40,765 nt of DNA, taken from NCBI GenBank assembly GCA_001780285.1, contig MFGN01000026.1, forward strand, positions 1 to 40,765, given 5' to 3'. The position numbers were made by a program, and so were the translations under genes. This stretch comes from Candidatus Falkowbacteria bacterium RIFOXYD12_FULL_34_57 (GTDB taxonomy: Bacteria; Patescibacteriota; Patescibacteriia; Patescibacteriales; UBA12075). Below the pieces are notes generated by a model, which saw only the letters and a list, made by a program, of their open reading frames with translations, did no database searches and had not been told where the DNA came from. Each line of letters opens with the position of its first letter. The first letter of the stretch is position 1. Shown here piece after piece: positions 1-9,168 of the stretch.

Positions 1-196
1 TGTAAAAAGAGGAACGCCTTATGAGGTCAGGAAAATAAATTCACAACCTGCTTTAACTTGATTTGGTATTGACTTTGATATAGAAGGTTTTGCGATAAGT
101 AAATGTTATTATTTTAATACCTTTGGTCATTCCCAGGTTCTCCTCTCTACGCAACACACAAAACAAAAAACTCCTATTTGGGAGTTCTTTGTTTTG

Positions 197-279
197 TGGG
201 CCGAGTAGGACTTGAACCTACGTAGGCTAATGCCAGCAGATTTACAGTCTGCCCTCGTTGACCGCTTGAGTATCGACCC
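197..279 (-). tRNA. tRNA-Tyr (anticodon GTA), class II with long variable arm
   Basis: Minus-strand acceptor arms GGGTCGA/TCGGCCC pair fully (one G-U); GGTTCAAGTCC T-arm; CAGACTGTAAATCTG anticodon arm with GTA. Confidence 0.95.
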
Positions 280-446
280 TATTTCATTCAAATAAAAATA
301 CCTCTTTTCAAAAGGTATAATTAATTTATCATAAAATAAAAAATTTTTCAAGGGTTGACATTTTTATTGGTTTTTTAACATTTATTTTGATAAAATACGC
401 ATATTCGTAAATTAATAAATAAATAATCAAAAAAATAGAGGAAAAA

Positions 447-854
447 ATGAATCAAAAACTTAAACCAGTATTACTGGAAAGCCCGTATGGAAGCACAGAA
501 AAAGACCCTGAAAAATATAAAAAACATATTGAACGTAATATTTTTTACGCTCAATTATGTATGCATGACTGTTTAATGCATGGAGAAGCCCCTTTTGCCT
601 CTCATCTACTATATACACAAAAAAATGTTTTACGCGATTATATGCCGGAAGAAAGAAGATTAGGCATGGAAGCCGGATTTATATGGGGCGCATTTGCTAA
701 ATATTCAGTATTTTATACTGATTTAGGTGTAAGCTCAGGAATGCTTGCCGGACAAAGAAAAGCAAAAAAAGAAGGTCGTCATTGCATAACCAGGCGCCTG
801 CCGTCTGAACTTAAAAAAATATTTAACAAAAAATTTCCCGGAAATCAAATTTAA
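447..854 (+). CDS. DUF7768/DUF4406-like protein (nucleoside deoxyribosyltransferase-like fold), 135 aa
   Basis: SPYGS...A..C..D.L..GEAPFASHLLYTQ..L.D..PEER..GMEAG....A....VFYTDLGVSSGM pattern; followed by an intrinsic terminator. Confidence 0.75.
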   Translation: MNQKLKPVLLESPYGSTEKDPEKYKKHIERNIFYAQLCMHDCLMHGEAPFASHLLYTQKNVLRDYMPEERRLGMEAGFIWGAFAKYSVFYTDLGVSSGMLAGQRKAKKEGRHCITRRLPSELKKIFNKKFPGNQI

Positions 855-867
855 AAAATTAATACAA

Positions 868-900
868 AAAATCCTGTAAAAATTACAGGATTTTTTATTT
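868..900 (+). terminator. Rho-independent terminator
   Basis: AATCCTGTAAAAATTACAGGATTTTTTATTTT. Confidence 0.8.
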
Positions 901-940
901 TATAACTTTAAACTTTATAGACTTTATAAACTTTTAACTC

Positions 941-2752
941 TTATGGTTTTTCTATCTGAATTACAGGAGATTCACTTATTTTGCCAAATCCGCAACCAGC
1001 ATAAGGATCTACAATTGTTTTGCCGCTCAAAGTAGTAACTGATCTAGATACAGAATGATAATGCGCCTCATCGCAACAATTACAAGCTTCCTTGGACCAG
1101 ACTTTTAACTGATTAAAAGGAATATAATCATTACCATATTTAATCACAGATATCATTTCTTTCTTGGCTACAGGTCCTGCCGCAGGTTCAGTCTGTGGCT
1201 CATCATCTTGTGAATCAGTCATCAGTGGATCTTCTGGTTGTATTCCTATATCTTCAACCAAGGGTATACATTCTTCATCACTACCCACCTTCCAAATATA
1301 AGGAAATGTTAATTTATTCATTTGCGCCGCATCCAATTCTACTCCCTTTTCATAGATCATAGAAAATATATTAGCGCCGATATTTTCAATAAATCCGCTG
1401 GAGAATTCTCCGCCATGATCATTGGGATTCAAATCCTTAATTGCCGTTTCTTTGGCGCCCTGGTCTAAATCCATTCTAGTAGACAAAGCAGGATTACTCG
1501 GATTTCTATAATCAGCTCCGTAAGAAATAGTTTCATCATTAGTGGAATGAGCTACCTCCATCCTTTTGATGTTGTCTTGATATTTATCATAATAATATCT
1601 GAGACGATTTTCATGCGCTCCGGCATAACAAGAATCTATTAATACCATCAGTTCGCATATCTTCATATTCCTCATAAGAACCTCAGAAAACCTCTTGGAA
1701 GTCAGGCCGGAATCAGAACCTCTTATCTTATCATGGCTGCCCATAGCCTGTCTGGCATCAACCGGTTCTCCCAGGGCAAACTTCTGATTTTTTTTACCGT
1801 GCGATAACACAAAAACAAATAAAGAATCTTCCGGCTTCAAATCTTTTTGTAGTTTCTCTATAGAAAAACGAAAATTTATCGGACTTGTAAGTTCATCCAC
1901 TACGTTACTGGCTACAAATTTCGGTATCCCCTTTTTATTCATTTCTTCCGCTTTTTCCTTATTAAAATCAGCTTCCCGATCCCAATCCGAATTTAAAACT
2001 CCTTTGATTGGTGCTAAAAACACAATATGATTATCATCATAACCGACTTCTTTTAAAGCATTATACATTTGATGGACGCCATCCAGGAATACCCAATCAT
2101 TTTTTCCAAAGCCGGAAATAATCATCGCATAATGTTCGTGCTGATATTCTTCTTTAGGAGAATTAATATGTAGATATTTACCGGCTTCCCGCGCCCTAGC
2201 TTCTATAGCAAAAAAATCCTTAATTATATCCGAATTCAAAAATTTTTTAATAGATATGTTATTATCACTTAATATTTCCGTATTTATCATGGTGTCCATA
2301 TCTCCTTCAAACGATTCACCGTTAATAGAAGGCCAAAAATCTTTATTTTCAACTATATATTCACCGCTTTGAGCATCAATATATATATATTCCACATCAT
2401 GCCCAAAAAATATGTTACCCGGTTCTTTGTCTATCCATACAAACCAATAAAAATTATTTATTATTTTTTTATCAATATCCATGGTTTCACCTTCTTCCAT
2501 CTCTTCTTCATTTAATCTGTCCCCCCAAACCTCCACCCCATCTCCTGGTTTCAAAACTTCCGGCCATAAATAAGCAAAATACCCATTCTCATTATCACCT
2601 AAAATATCTTTTATTATATTTCCGGCCTGTTCGGCGGAAATTAAATTTGATGGAGTGGTAATTTCTTTTTTCTGAAAAACAAAAACCAACGCCAAAGAAA
2701 TCAACAGAATAACACTCCCCAAAATTATAATATTTCTTTTCGTATTTTTCAT
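941..2752 (-). CDS. Membrane-anchored C13 (legumain)/caspase-like cysteine peptidase, 603 aa
   Basis: N-terminal TM helix; HYAMIISGFG...; FVFVLSHG and LMVLIDSCYAGA resemble the His/Cys dyad of clan CD peptidases; Cys-rich C-terminal ACNCCDEAHYH. Confidence 0.7.
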   Translation of the reverse strand: MKNTKRNIIILGSVILLISLALVFVFQKKEITTPSNLISAEQAGNIIKDILGDNENGYFAYLWPEVLKPGDGVEVWGDRLNEEEMEEGETMDIDKKIINNFYWFVWIDKEPGNIFFGHDVEYIYIDAQSGEYIVENKDFWPSINGESFEGDMDTMINTEILSDNNISIKKFLNSDIIKDFFAIEARAREAGKYLHINSPKEEYQHEHYAMIISGFGKNDWVFLDGVHQMYNALKEVGYDDNHIVFLAPIKGVLNSDWDREADFNKEKAEEMNKKGIPKFVASNVVDELTSPINFRFSIEKLQKDLKPEDSLFVFVLSHGKKNQKFALGEPVDARQAMGSHDKIRGSDSGLTSKRFSEVLMRNMKICELMVLIDSCYAGAHENRLRYYYDKYQDNIKRMEVAHSTNDETISYGADYRNPSNPALSTRMDLDQGAKETAIKDLNPNDHGGEFSSGFIENIGANIFSMIYEKGVELDAAQMNKLTFPYIWKVGSDEECIPLVEDIGIQPEDPLMTDSQDDEPQTEPAAGPVAKKEMISVIKYGNDYIPFNQLKVWSKEACNCCDEAHYHSVSRSVTTLSGKTIVDPYAGCGFGKISESPVIQIEKP

Positions 2753-2801
2753 TTCATTTATAAAATAAATTCCGGGTAAAAACCGGAATTTTAAAAAATA
2801 A

Positions 2802-3308
2802 TTATTTATTATTAAAGATGAGGTACATAATTAATCCCAACAACATCGAGGCTCCTAGGAATAAAATTATTAACAACTTTAATCTTTTCTTTTCGTCCGA
2901 CAATTCACTCCATTTCTGCTTTTTCCACTTATCCTTATTTACTAATCCGGTAATCATAAATATCAGCCCCATAGCGCTGATACCGTAATTATTTATTACT
3001 ATCCCCACAGGAATCCAGGTGATGCCCATAATAAAAAAAGCTCTGTAATCTGGGTCTTGTTTTTTTATTTTACCGGTATAGGCTAAATAAACAAACAGGA
3101 TTCCTAATAATAGGATTAAAATAAATACACTAAGAATTATCCATTTATGCGAAGAGCCCGCAACGCTGTCAACTGAACCCATAAAATAAAAAATCAAAAC
3201 CCCCAAGGCTAATACCAATAAACCAATCCCTACTAAATAAGCACTGATATTTTTTTCGTTTTTTTGTTTTTCAAAATGATTGTTTTTCTGTTTGTTTAAA
3301 TTATTCAT
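2802..3308 (-). CDS. Hypothetical multi-pass membrane protein, 168 aa
   Basis: ORF with several hydrophobic segments. Confidence 0.6.
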   Translation of the reverse strand: MNNLNKQKNNHFEKQKNEKNISAYLVGIGLLVLALGVLIFYFMGSVDSVAGSSHKWIILSVFILILLLGILFVYLAYTGKIKKQDPDYRAFFIMGITWIPVGIVINNYGISAMGLIFMITGLVNKDKWKKQKWSELSDEKKRLKLLIILFLGASMLLGLIMYLIFNNK

Positions 3309-3352
3309 ATAAAACTTTTAAATTATCCCTAAAATATTTAATGATTACCATG

Positions 3353-3423
3353 TCGGGATGCGCGGAATCGAACCGCGGCTACAAGACCCCCAGCCTTGCG
3401 TACTACCATTATACCACACCCCG
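3353..3423 (-). tRNA. tRNA-Pro (anticodon GGG)
   Basis: Minus-strand acceptor CGGGGTG/CATCCCG; anticodon arm CAAGG-CTGGGGG-TCTTG; T-arm GCGGTTCGATTCCGC. Confidence 0.93.
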
Positions 3424-3496
3424 TTATAATTAAATTCAAGATACACTCAAATTTAACAAATTACAAATCTCAAAATACAAATAACAAACAAAATTA

Positions 3497-4411
3497 TTAA
3501 TTAGAAATTTGATAATATTTATAACTGCCATTTACTCCGGCGGCAGCAGATTCCAACACGCCCCTGCCTCCACCCGGAGTTGGATCAGAAATGGCAGGAA
3601 GGTCAACCTTAGCTTCTCCGTTTTCAAGATTAGCATACAAAACACAATCATCATTACTATCTACAATATACTTATAATTTGATAATACACTTGTACCGGT
3701 TTTGGGATCACTAATGCTAGCCGGAATATTGTTGGCATATTGAGGATAGTTTGTCCGGTATTCCTGAAGCAAGACATTGAGGTCATACTCACCCGCCCCA
3801 CTACTAGGCATAGGACATCCAAAAGACAGGAAACGGCCTATTTGATTCAGATCACTAATTCGCTTGGTATCGCGAGCGCCGGTGCGTGCGCCAAAAAGAT
3901 TGACGCCAACCATACTAATGATAATTCCCAAAATAGCCACTACCACCAAAATCTCCACCATGGTGAATCCTTTGTTTTTTGCACCACTCTGCAACTTATA
4001 TCTCTTTGTCTTTCCGGAAAAAATAAAAAAATAAACACTTCCACCCAGTAAAGCAAACAAAAAGTCGCTGATAGTATCCGTAATCCCGAGTTGCATAACC
4101 GGAAAACCATAATCTGCGACTAAAACACGGTCCCAAATATACTCATGCAGCTCCCACAATATTGCTATTATTATAATAAAAATTAAAATATTTACAAGCC
4201 CTGTTTTTAATTTAATTTTTGGAAAAAACTCAAATGCCGCGACAGCTAAAGTCAGTCCGCCCATAAAATGCAAAAAATCATCATAATACCAAGTATTATA
4301 ATATGGTCCCTCCATACCAACAACATGCGCAATAACTAAAAAAACTATTAAATAAATAACTTTTTTTCCGCCTAAGGCGGATCCGCCTCGGGCGGACATA
4401 TTATTAAACAT
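3497..4411 (-). CDS. DUF2238/YjdF-like membrane domain fused to a type IV pilin-like domain, 304 aa
   Basis: N-terminal half hydrophobic (YYNTWYYDDFLHFMGGLTLA...WELHEYIWD); C-terminal half KNKGFTMVEILVVVAILGIIISMVGVNLFGARTGARDTKRISDLNQIG is a prepilin N-terminus. Confidence 0.8.
   Translation of the reverse strand: MFNNMSARGGSALGGKKVIYLIVFLVIAHVVGMEGPYYNTWYYDDFLHFMGGLTLAVAAFEFFPKIKLKTGLVNILIFIIIIAILWELHEYIWDRVLVADYGFPVMQLGITDTISDFLFALLGGSVYFFIFSGKTKRYKLQSGAKNKGFTMVEILVVVAILGIIISMVGVNLFGARTGARDTKRISDLNQIGRFLSFGCPMPSSGAGEYDLNVLLQEYRTNYPQYANNIPASISDPKTGTSVLSNYKYIVDSNDDCVLYANLENGEAKVDLPAISDPTPGGGRGVLESAAAGVNGSYKYYQISN
4371..4400. repeat. Tandem pair of GGCGG palindromes within the start of the fusion ORF
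   Basis: TCCGCCTAAGGCGGATCCGCCTCGGGCGGA; encodes SARGGSALGG on the minus strand. Confidence 0.8.
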
Positions 4412-4458
4412 AAACTTTTTAAAAATATTATAACTTTATTATAACATAATACAAGAAA

Positions 4459-4549
4459 AGCCTAAAAGGCTTTTTGAAGTCTCCGCCTGAGGCGGACACA
4501 GCACCTTTCCATGCCCGCCTCAGGCGGGGGCGTGGTGAATAATGGAATA
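4459..4549. repeat. Dispersed repeat copy A (two hairpins plus conserved tail)
   Basis: AAGCCTAAAAGGCTTTTTGAAGTCTCCGCCTGAGGCGGACACAGCACCTTTCCATGCCCGCCTCAGGCGGGGGCGTGGTGAATAATGGAATA, nearly identical to 16070-16160. Confidence 0.9.
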
Positions 4550-4614
4550 ATAGTAAAAAATAAAAATTCCTATATGATAAAAAATTGCCCAGTTTTTTAA
4601 CCGAGCAAATTTTT

Positions 4615-5184
4615 TTAATAAAATAATAAAAAAGAAACTTTTTTTCTGTATTCTTGATATGGTTTACCAAAATATTGCCCCAAAAGACATTCTTCTTTCT
4701 TGGCAATAATTATCACCACCGCAATCAATGCGGGACAAACAACAAATAAAAGCCAACTAGAAACCATAATCTCGAAACCAAGATAGAAAAAAATAGTTCC
4801 CAGATATATGGGATGTCGACAAATGGCATATGGTCCCACAATAATTAATTCTTGTTTTCTGATAATTCCGCCGCCGCCAGCCGTATTCCAATTTTTTCCC
4901 AAAAATAAACGAGACCACGTGGAAAATACAACTCCAAACAAAAACAAAATAAAACCAAATATGATAAAATTATTTCCCCATGGTATAAAAAATATTTTTG
5001 GAAACAGTATTTGAATTAATAATATAAATAATCCGCCGATTTCTATAAATAAAAAAAATATTTTTTTATTTTTACTGTTTATATCAAAAACATTTTTTTC
5101 TTTTAAAAAAATTTTTTGTTTAAAAAATAAAAACCATCTAACGCCAAAAAAAATAATTATTCCTAAAATCAAGAAAAAATACAT
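4615..5184 (-). CDS. Isoprenylcysteine carboxyl methyltransferase (ICMT)/PEMT-like membrane methyltransferase
   Basis: GPYAICRHPIYLGTIFFYLG...KKEECLLGQYFGKPYQEYRKKV, typical ICMT-family C-terminus. Confidence 0.85.
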   Translation of the reverse strand: MYFFLILGIIIFFGVRWFLFFKQKIFLKEKNVFDINSKNKKIFFLFIEIGGLFILLIQILFPKIFFIPWGNNFIIFGFILFLFGVVFSTWSRLFLGKNWNTAGGGGIIRKQELIIVGPYAICRHPIYLGTIFFYLGFEIMVSSWLLFVVCPALIAVVIIIAKKEECLLGQYFGKPYQEYRKKVSFLLFY

Positions 5185-5301
5185 TTTAAATTCCTTTTTT
5201 TACAATGAACTAATAGTGAAAGAATACTACGAATATAAAAATAAATCAATCCCTTATTGCAAATAAAAAATTCCCAAGTTAATTGGAAATCTTTTACTTT
5301 G

Positions 5302-5374
<73 letters not shown>

Positions 5375-5470
5375 GTAATAAATTTTATCGCATCATGTTA
5401 AAAATAACTCAAAAAAAATAAAAAACTACTCATCTAAATATTCATATGAATAGCTTTTCTCCATTAAGAG

Positions 5471-6268
5471 CTAGCCTAATTCATCTATCTGTTTTTTAAG
5501 TTCATTTAACTTCTGATTTTCTGGGTTTACTTCTGCTAATTTTTTATATGTTTCTTGTGCCTGTTTTTTATCTTTCTTTATTATACTAATTTCTAATTTT
5601 GTGTCAAGATAGCGCGGATTATTTGGTTCTATTTCCAAAGCTTTGTCTAAATTCAAAATAACATTATCCCAGGATTCTATTGCTCTAGACACAGACGCTA
5701 AATCAAAATAAATATCTGATAATTTCACAAAATCCTGCGCACCCCCACCTTCTTTTTCAAATAATTTTATAACATGTTCAAATGTTTGTTTTGCTTCGTT
5801 AAAATCTCTACGAGAAAGGTAAAGATTTCCAAGTTCTCTAAAGGCTTTCAAATTTTTACTATCTATTCCGATAATTTCAATTAATTTTTTTTCTGCCGCA
5901 TCTGAATCACCATTTTTTTTCAATTCTTCAAACTCTAAAAATAATTTTTCTGTTCCACTTCTCTCTGATTCTCCGGATATTTTTTTATTATATTCCTCTT
6001 TCGCTTCCACTAAATCATTATATTTCTTTTTTATCATCTCTCCTGCAGAATTTAGTATCGGTCGTACCATTCTCACAATCTTCATATAATGTCTCAGAGT
6101 ATTTCTTTTTATTCTATTGCTAATAATCTTATTTTTAAATTTCTCCTCTCTTTCAGCCTGAATAGTATCTATATCCAAATTAGCTAAGACAGAGAATTTT
6201 TTGATGATTAAAAAAATTATAATCACCAAACTCACAAGAATTAAAATTAACGGAATAATATTAAACAT
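5471..6268 (-). CDS. TPR-repeat protein with N-terminal TM anchor
   Basis: N-terminal hydrophobic helix; repeats such as LKAFRELGNLYLSRRDFNEAKQTFEHVIKL. Confidence 0.75.
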   Translation of the reverse strand: MFNIIPLILILVSLVIIIFLIIKKFSVLANLDIDTIQAEREEKFKNKIISNRIKRNTLRHYMKIVRMVRPILNSAGEMIKKKYNDLVEAKEEYNKKISGESERSGTEKLFLEFEELKKNGDSDAAEKKLIEIIGIDSKNLKAFRELGNLYLSRRDFNEAKQTFEHVIKLFEKEGGGAQDFVKLSDIYFDLASVSRAIESWDNVILNLDKALEIEPNNPRYLDTKLEISIIKKDKKQAQETYKKLAEVNPENQKLNELKKQIDELG

Positions 6269-6321
6269 ATATATTTAATTAAAAATTTATAAAGCCAAAA
6301 GTTTAAAATTAAAACTATAAT

Positions 6322-7200
6322 TTAAGTTTGCATATTTTCATCAATGTTAACTCTGCCTGCGCTTCCAAATAATTCCATTTGTTTCACTACAGCATCTTCC
6401 ACCGCCTTAATTGTGGGGCTAAGCAGGTTTCTAGGATCTGTTTCGTCCGGATTTTCCGCACAAATTTTTTTCAGGGTAGATGTAAAAGCAATCTTTATAT
6501 CACTACCAATATTAATAATATCTACCCCCTCTTTAATAGCTGCTCTTATTTTGTCAGGATTCACGCCAGATCCACCATGAAGAACAAAAGGAATCTTTGT
6601 CTTTCTTTTTATATCGCGCAAAAGATCAATTAAAATATCTTCATTATCATAAACGCCGTGCGCCGTGCCGATTGCAGCCGCAATTGTATCCACTCCGGTT
6701 TCTTTTACAAATCTCACCACATCTTCCAATTTAGCTATTGGGATATTTTTTATTTCGCCCGATATTTTTCCATGTCCGCCAATCATTGATCCAACCTCTC
6801 CTTGAACCCAGACCCCCTGCCTATGTGCTGTTTCCACCACTGATTTGGTTAAACTAATATTTTCATCCAGGGGTAAATACGAAGCATCAATATGCACCGA
6901 ACTAAAACCAGATTTTATACACTCAAATACAGCATCAAAAGTTTTTCCATGGTCCAAATGAAGAGCAATGGGTACAAAGGTGGCTATATTTTTTGCTACA
7001 GTAGATACGATGTGAGTAATCGGTTTAATGCCCATATATTTTATAGCTCCACTAGAAACTTGAATAATGGCTGGTGATTTAGCGCGCACGGCGGCTTGTG
7101 CCACACCTAATACTGATTCCAAATTATGAACATTAAAGGCACCTACGGCATATCCCCCTTCTTGTGATTCCCTTATGATATCCTTGATGTGTACTAGCAT
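6322..7200 (-). CDS. Class II fructose-bisphosphate aldolase
   Basis: GGYAVGAFNVHNLE, LHLDHGKTFD, VHIDAS, GEVGSMIGGHG, AIGTAHGVY, VLHGGSG. Confidence 0.93.
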   Translation of the reverse strand: MLVHIKDIIRESQEGGYAVGAFNVHNLESVLGVAQAAVRAKSPAIIQVSSGAIKYMGIKPITHIVSTVAKNIATFVPIALHLDHGKTFDAVFECIKSGFSSVHIDASYLPLDENISLTKSVVETAHRQGVWVQGEVGSMIGGHGKISGEIKNIPIAKLEDVVRFVKETGVDTIAAAIGTAHGVYDNEDILIDLLRDIKRKTKIPFVLHGGSGVNPDKIRAAIKEGVDIINIGSDIKIAFTSTLKKICAENPDETDPRNLLSPTIKAVEDAVVKQMELFGSAGRVNIDENMQT

Positions 7201-7205
7201 ATTGT

Positions 7206-7973
7206 TTATTTTGTTATTACTTTTATAAGTTTATAAAACTCATCAACATCCAAGCTGGCTCCACCGACAAGCATACCATCCAGATTATCCAAGTCAATAA
7301 ACCCTTTCGCATTTTTAGTGTTAATACTTCCTCCATAAATAATTTTAAAATTATTATTTACAATCTTCATGCCAAACATATCATTAAGCGTCAATTTAAT
7401 AATTTTATGAGCATATTCTGCCTCGGTTGGTTCAATTGCAGTTCCAGATCCAATAGCCCAAATAGGTTCATAGGCAACAATAATTTCCTGATTTCCCATA
7501 ATATCTAATCCACTTAGCGCTTGTTGTAGCTGATCGTACAACACAAAATCCCTTCTGTCTGTTTTTCTCTCATCCCAATTTTCCCCAATACAAACCACAG
7601 GGGTCAAATTTTCCACCCCCAAAACAGCCTTAGCCTCCCTATGTATCATTTCATAATTTTCCATCATAAACTTTCTCCTCTCAGAGTGTCCAATAATTAC
7701 ATATTGGCATCCTGCTTCAACCAACATACTAGGGGACACTTCTCCAGTATAAGCCCCCAAATCTTCCCAGAAAACATCTTGAGCACACAATTTGATATTT
7801 GTTCCCTTTAAAACGGCACCAACCTCTAAAAGGGAGATAAAATTAGGAGCAATCGCAATTTCAACACCACTCACATCTTTAAATTTAGTTTTTATTTTCT
7901 TGGTTAGGTTAATAGTTTCAGCTAAACTCAACTTCATTTTCCAATTAGCTATTATTATTTTTTCTTCTTTCAT
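7206..7973 (-). CDS. tpiA: Triosephosphate isomerase (start trimmed to MKEEKIIIANWKMK)
   Basis: IIIANWKMK, YVIIGHSERR, VVAYEPIWAIGSG, IIYGGSINTKN, DGMLVGGASL. The ORF as tracked begins at 8006. Confidence 0.95.
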   Translation of the reverse strand: MKEEKIIIANWKMKLSLAETINLTKKIKTKFKDVSGVEIAIAPNFISLLEVGAVLKGTNIKLCAQDVFWEDLGAYTGEVSPSMLVEAGCQYVIIGHSERRKFMMENYEMIHREAKAVLGVENLTPVVCIGENWDERKTDRRDFVLYDQLQQALSGLDIMGNQEIIVAYEPIWAIGSGTAIEPTEAEYAHKIIKLTLNDMFGMKIVNNNFKIIYGGSINTKNAKGFIDLDNLDGMLVGGASLDVDEFYKLIKVITK

Positions 7974-8084
7974 AAATTTTAGAATAATTCGAATCAGTAA
8001 ATTCAAATTATGTGAATTAGATATAATTTAATTTATAAATTTATTTTCCTGAAATACAATCTAAAAGTTCAAAATATTTACAAA

Positions 8085-9113
8085 CTATTTCCAGATATAA
8101 TTATCGTAGGCCCATTTAGCTATTTTTTTATTTTCAGTAAAACGAGAATTCATATCATGGCTTCCTAAAACTACAGATATTAATTCTATCCCCTGATCAT
8201 TTACAAATTTACCCACAAAACAATATCCAGCCGCATAAATATACCCTGTTTTTCCTCCTAATATTTTAATATTATCTTCACTGGAGCCAATTAATATATT
8301 GGTATTATAGACACCGATACTTCTTCCACTTTTAGTTTGAAATCTATAATATTTTTTAGATAAAGCATCTTTTATTTCTTCTTTAGAAAAGGCTGATTTA
8401 GCCAATTTAGAAACCTCTATAGCCGTAGAAACATTAAACCCACTTAAGCCCATCGGATCTACAAAATTAGTATTATTTAGTCCCTGCTCCTTCATTTTTA
8501 AATTCATTCTTTGTACATACTCATCTTCATTAAACCCGGAAGCACTCGCCATAGCCCTGGCCGCAGAATTAGCTGACCCAACAAGCGCAAGGTAAAAAAG
8601 ATCTTTCAATTTTACCTCATCTCCTGCTCCAAGATATATCCTTCCACCCTCTGTAATATCACTTGGCTTTACTTTGTAAAAACTATCCCAATCGGGATTT
8701 TGGTCTAAAAATACTAACGCATTGGCAAGTTTAGTAATACTGGCAATGGGTACTTGTTCTTCCGATTTTTCTTTAAACAAAACTGCGCCACTCCCTATAT
8801 CAATAACAGCGCCACTGCACCCTAATTCAAAATCTTTTTTATAAGTATCCGACTTCTGAGGCGTAACAGGAAACTTCATTTCTATATTTTTATTTACACT
8901 TTCCAGAAAGCCCGAATAACCAAAATCTATTATTTCACTTGGTTTTTGCCCCTGATTTAATTCTTCCGTTTCCATATCCAAAACAATATCCAGATTATAA
9001 TCACTTTCTCCTAAAACCATTCCCTGGCTCTGCTCACTGTTATATAAAAAGATTGTTCCGAAAAAAAACATTAAACCAATAATGCAAATTAACGGTAGCA
9101 TGGGGATTTTCAT
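8085..9113 (-). CDS. D-alanyl-D-alanine carboxypeptidase, serine type (peptidase S11)
   Basis: PIASITKL (SxxK), VGSANSAARAMA (SxN), LGGKTGY (KTG); N-terminal TM/signal. Confidence 0.9.
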   Translation of the reverse strand: MKIPMLPLICIIGLMFFFGTIFLYNSEQSQGMVLGESDYNLDIVLDMETEELNQGQKPSEIIDFGYSGFLESVNKNIEMKFPVTPQKSDTYKKDFELGCSGAVIDIGSGAVLFKEKSEEQVPIASITKLANALVFLDQNPDWDSFYKVKPSDITEGGRIYLGAGDEVKLKDLFYLALVGSANSAARAMASASGFNEDEYVQRMNLKMKEQGLNNTNFVDPMGLSGFNVSTAIEVSKLAKSAFSKEEIKDALSKKYYRFQTKSGRSIGVYNTNILIGSSEDNIKILGGKTGYIYAAGYCFVGKFVNDQGIELISVVLGSHDMNSRFTENKKIAKWAYDNYIWK

Positions 9114-9168
9114 TGAAACAACAATTAATAATTGACTGCTAATTTTTAACTATCAATTATAATTAAAA

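Noticed and set aside
2-61. Plus-strand partial frame VKRGTPYEVRKINSQPALT* at the window edge
   Set aside because: Could be the end of a truncated gene, but 19 codons are too few to support a call.
127-351. 74-aa minus-strand ORF
   Set aside because: Runs across the tRNA-Tyr gene; spurious.
4428-4706. 92-aa minus-strand ORF
   Set aside because: Overlaps the ICMT-family gene and reads through repeat copy A; biased composition, likely non-coding.
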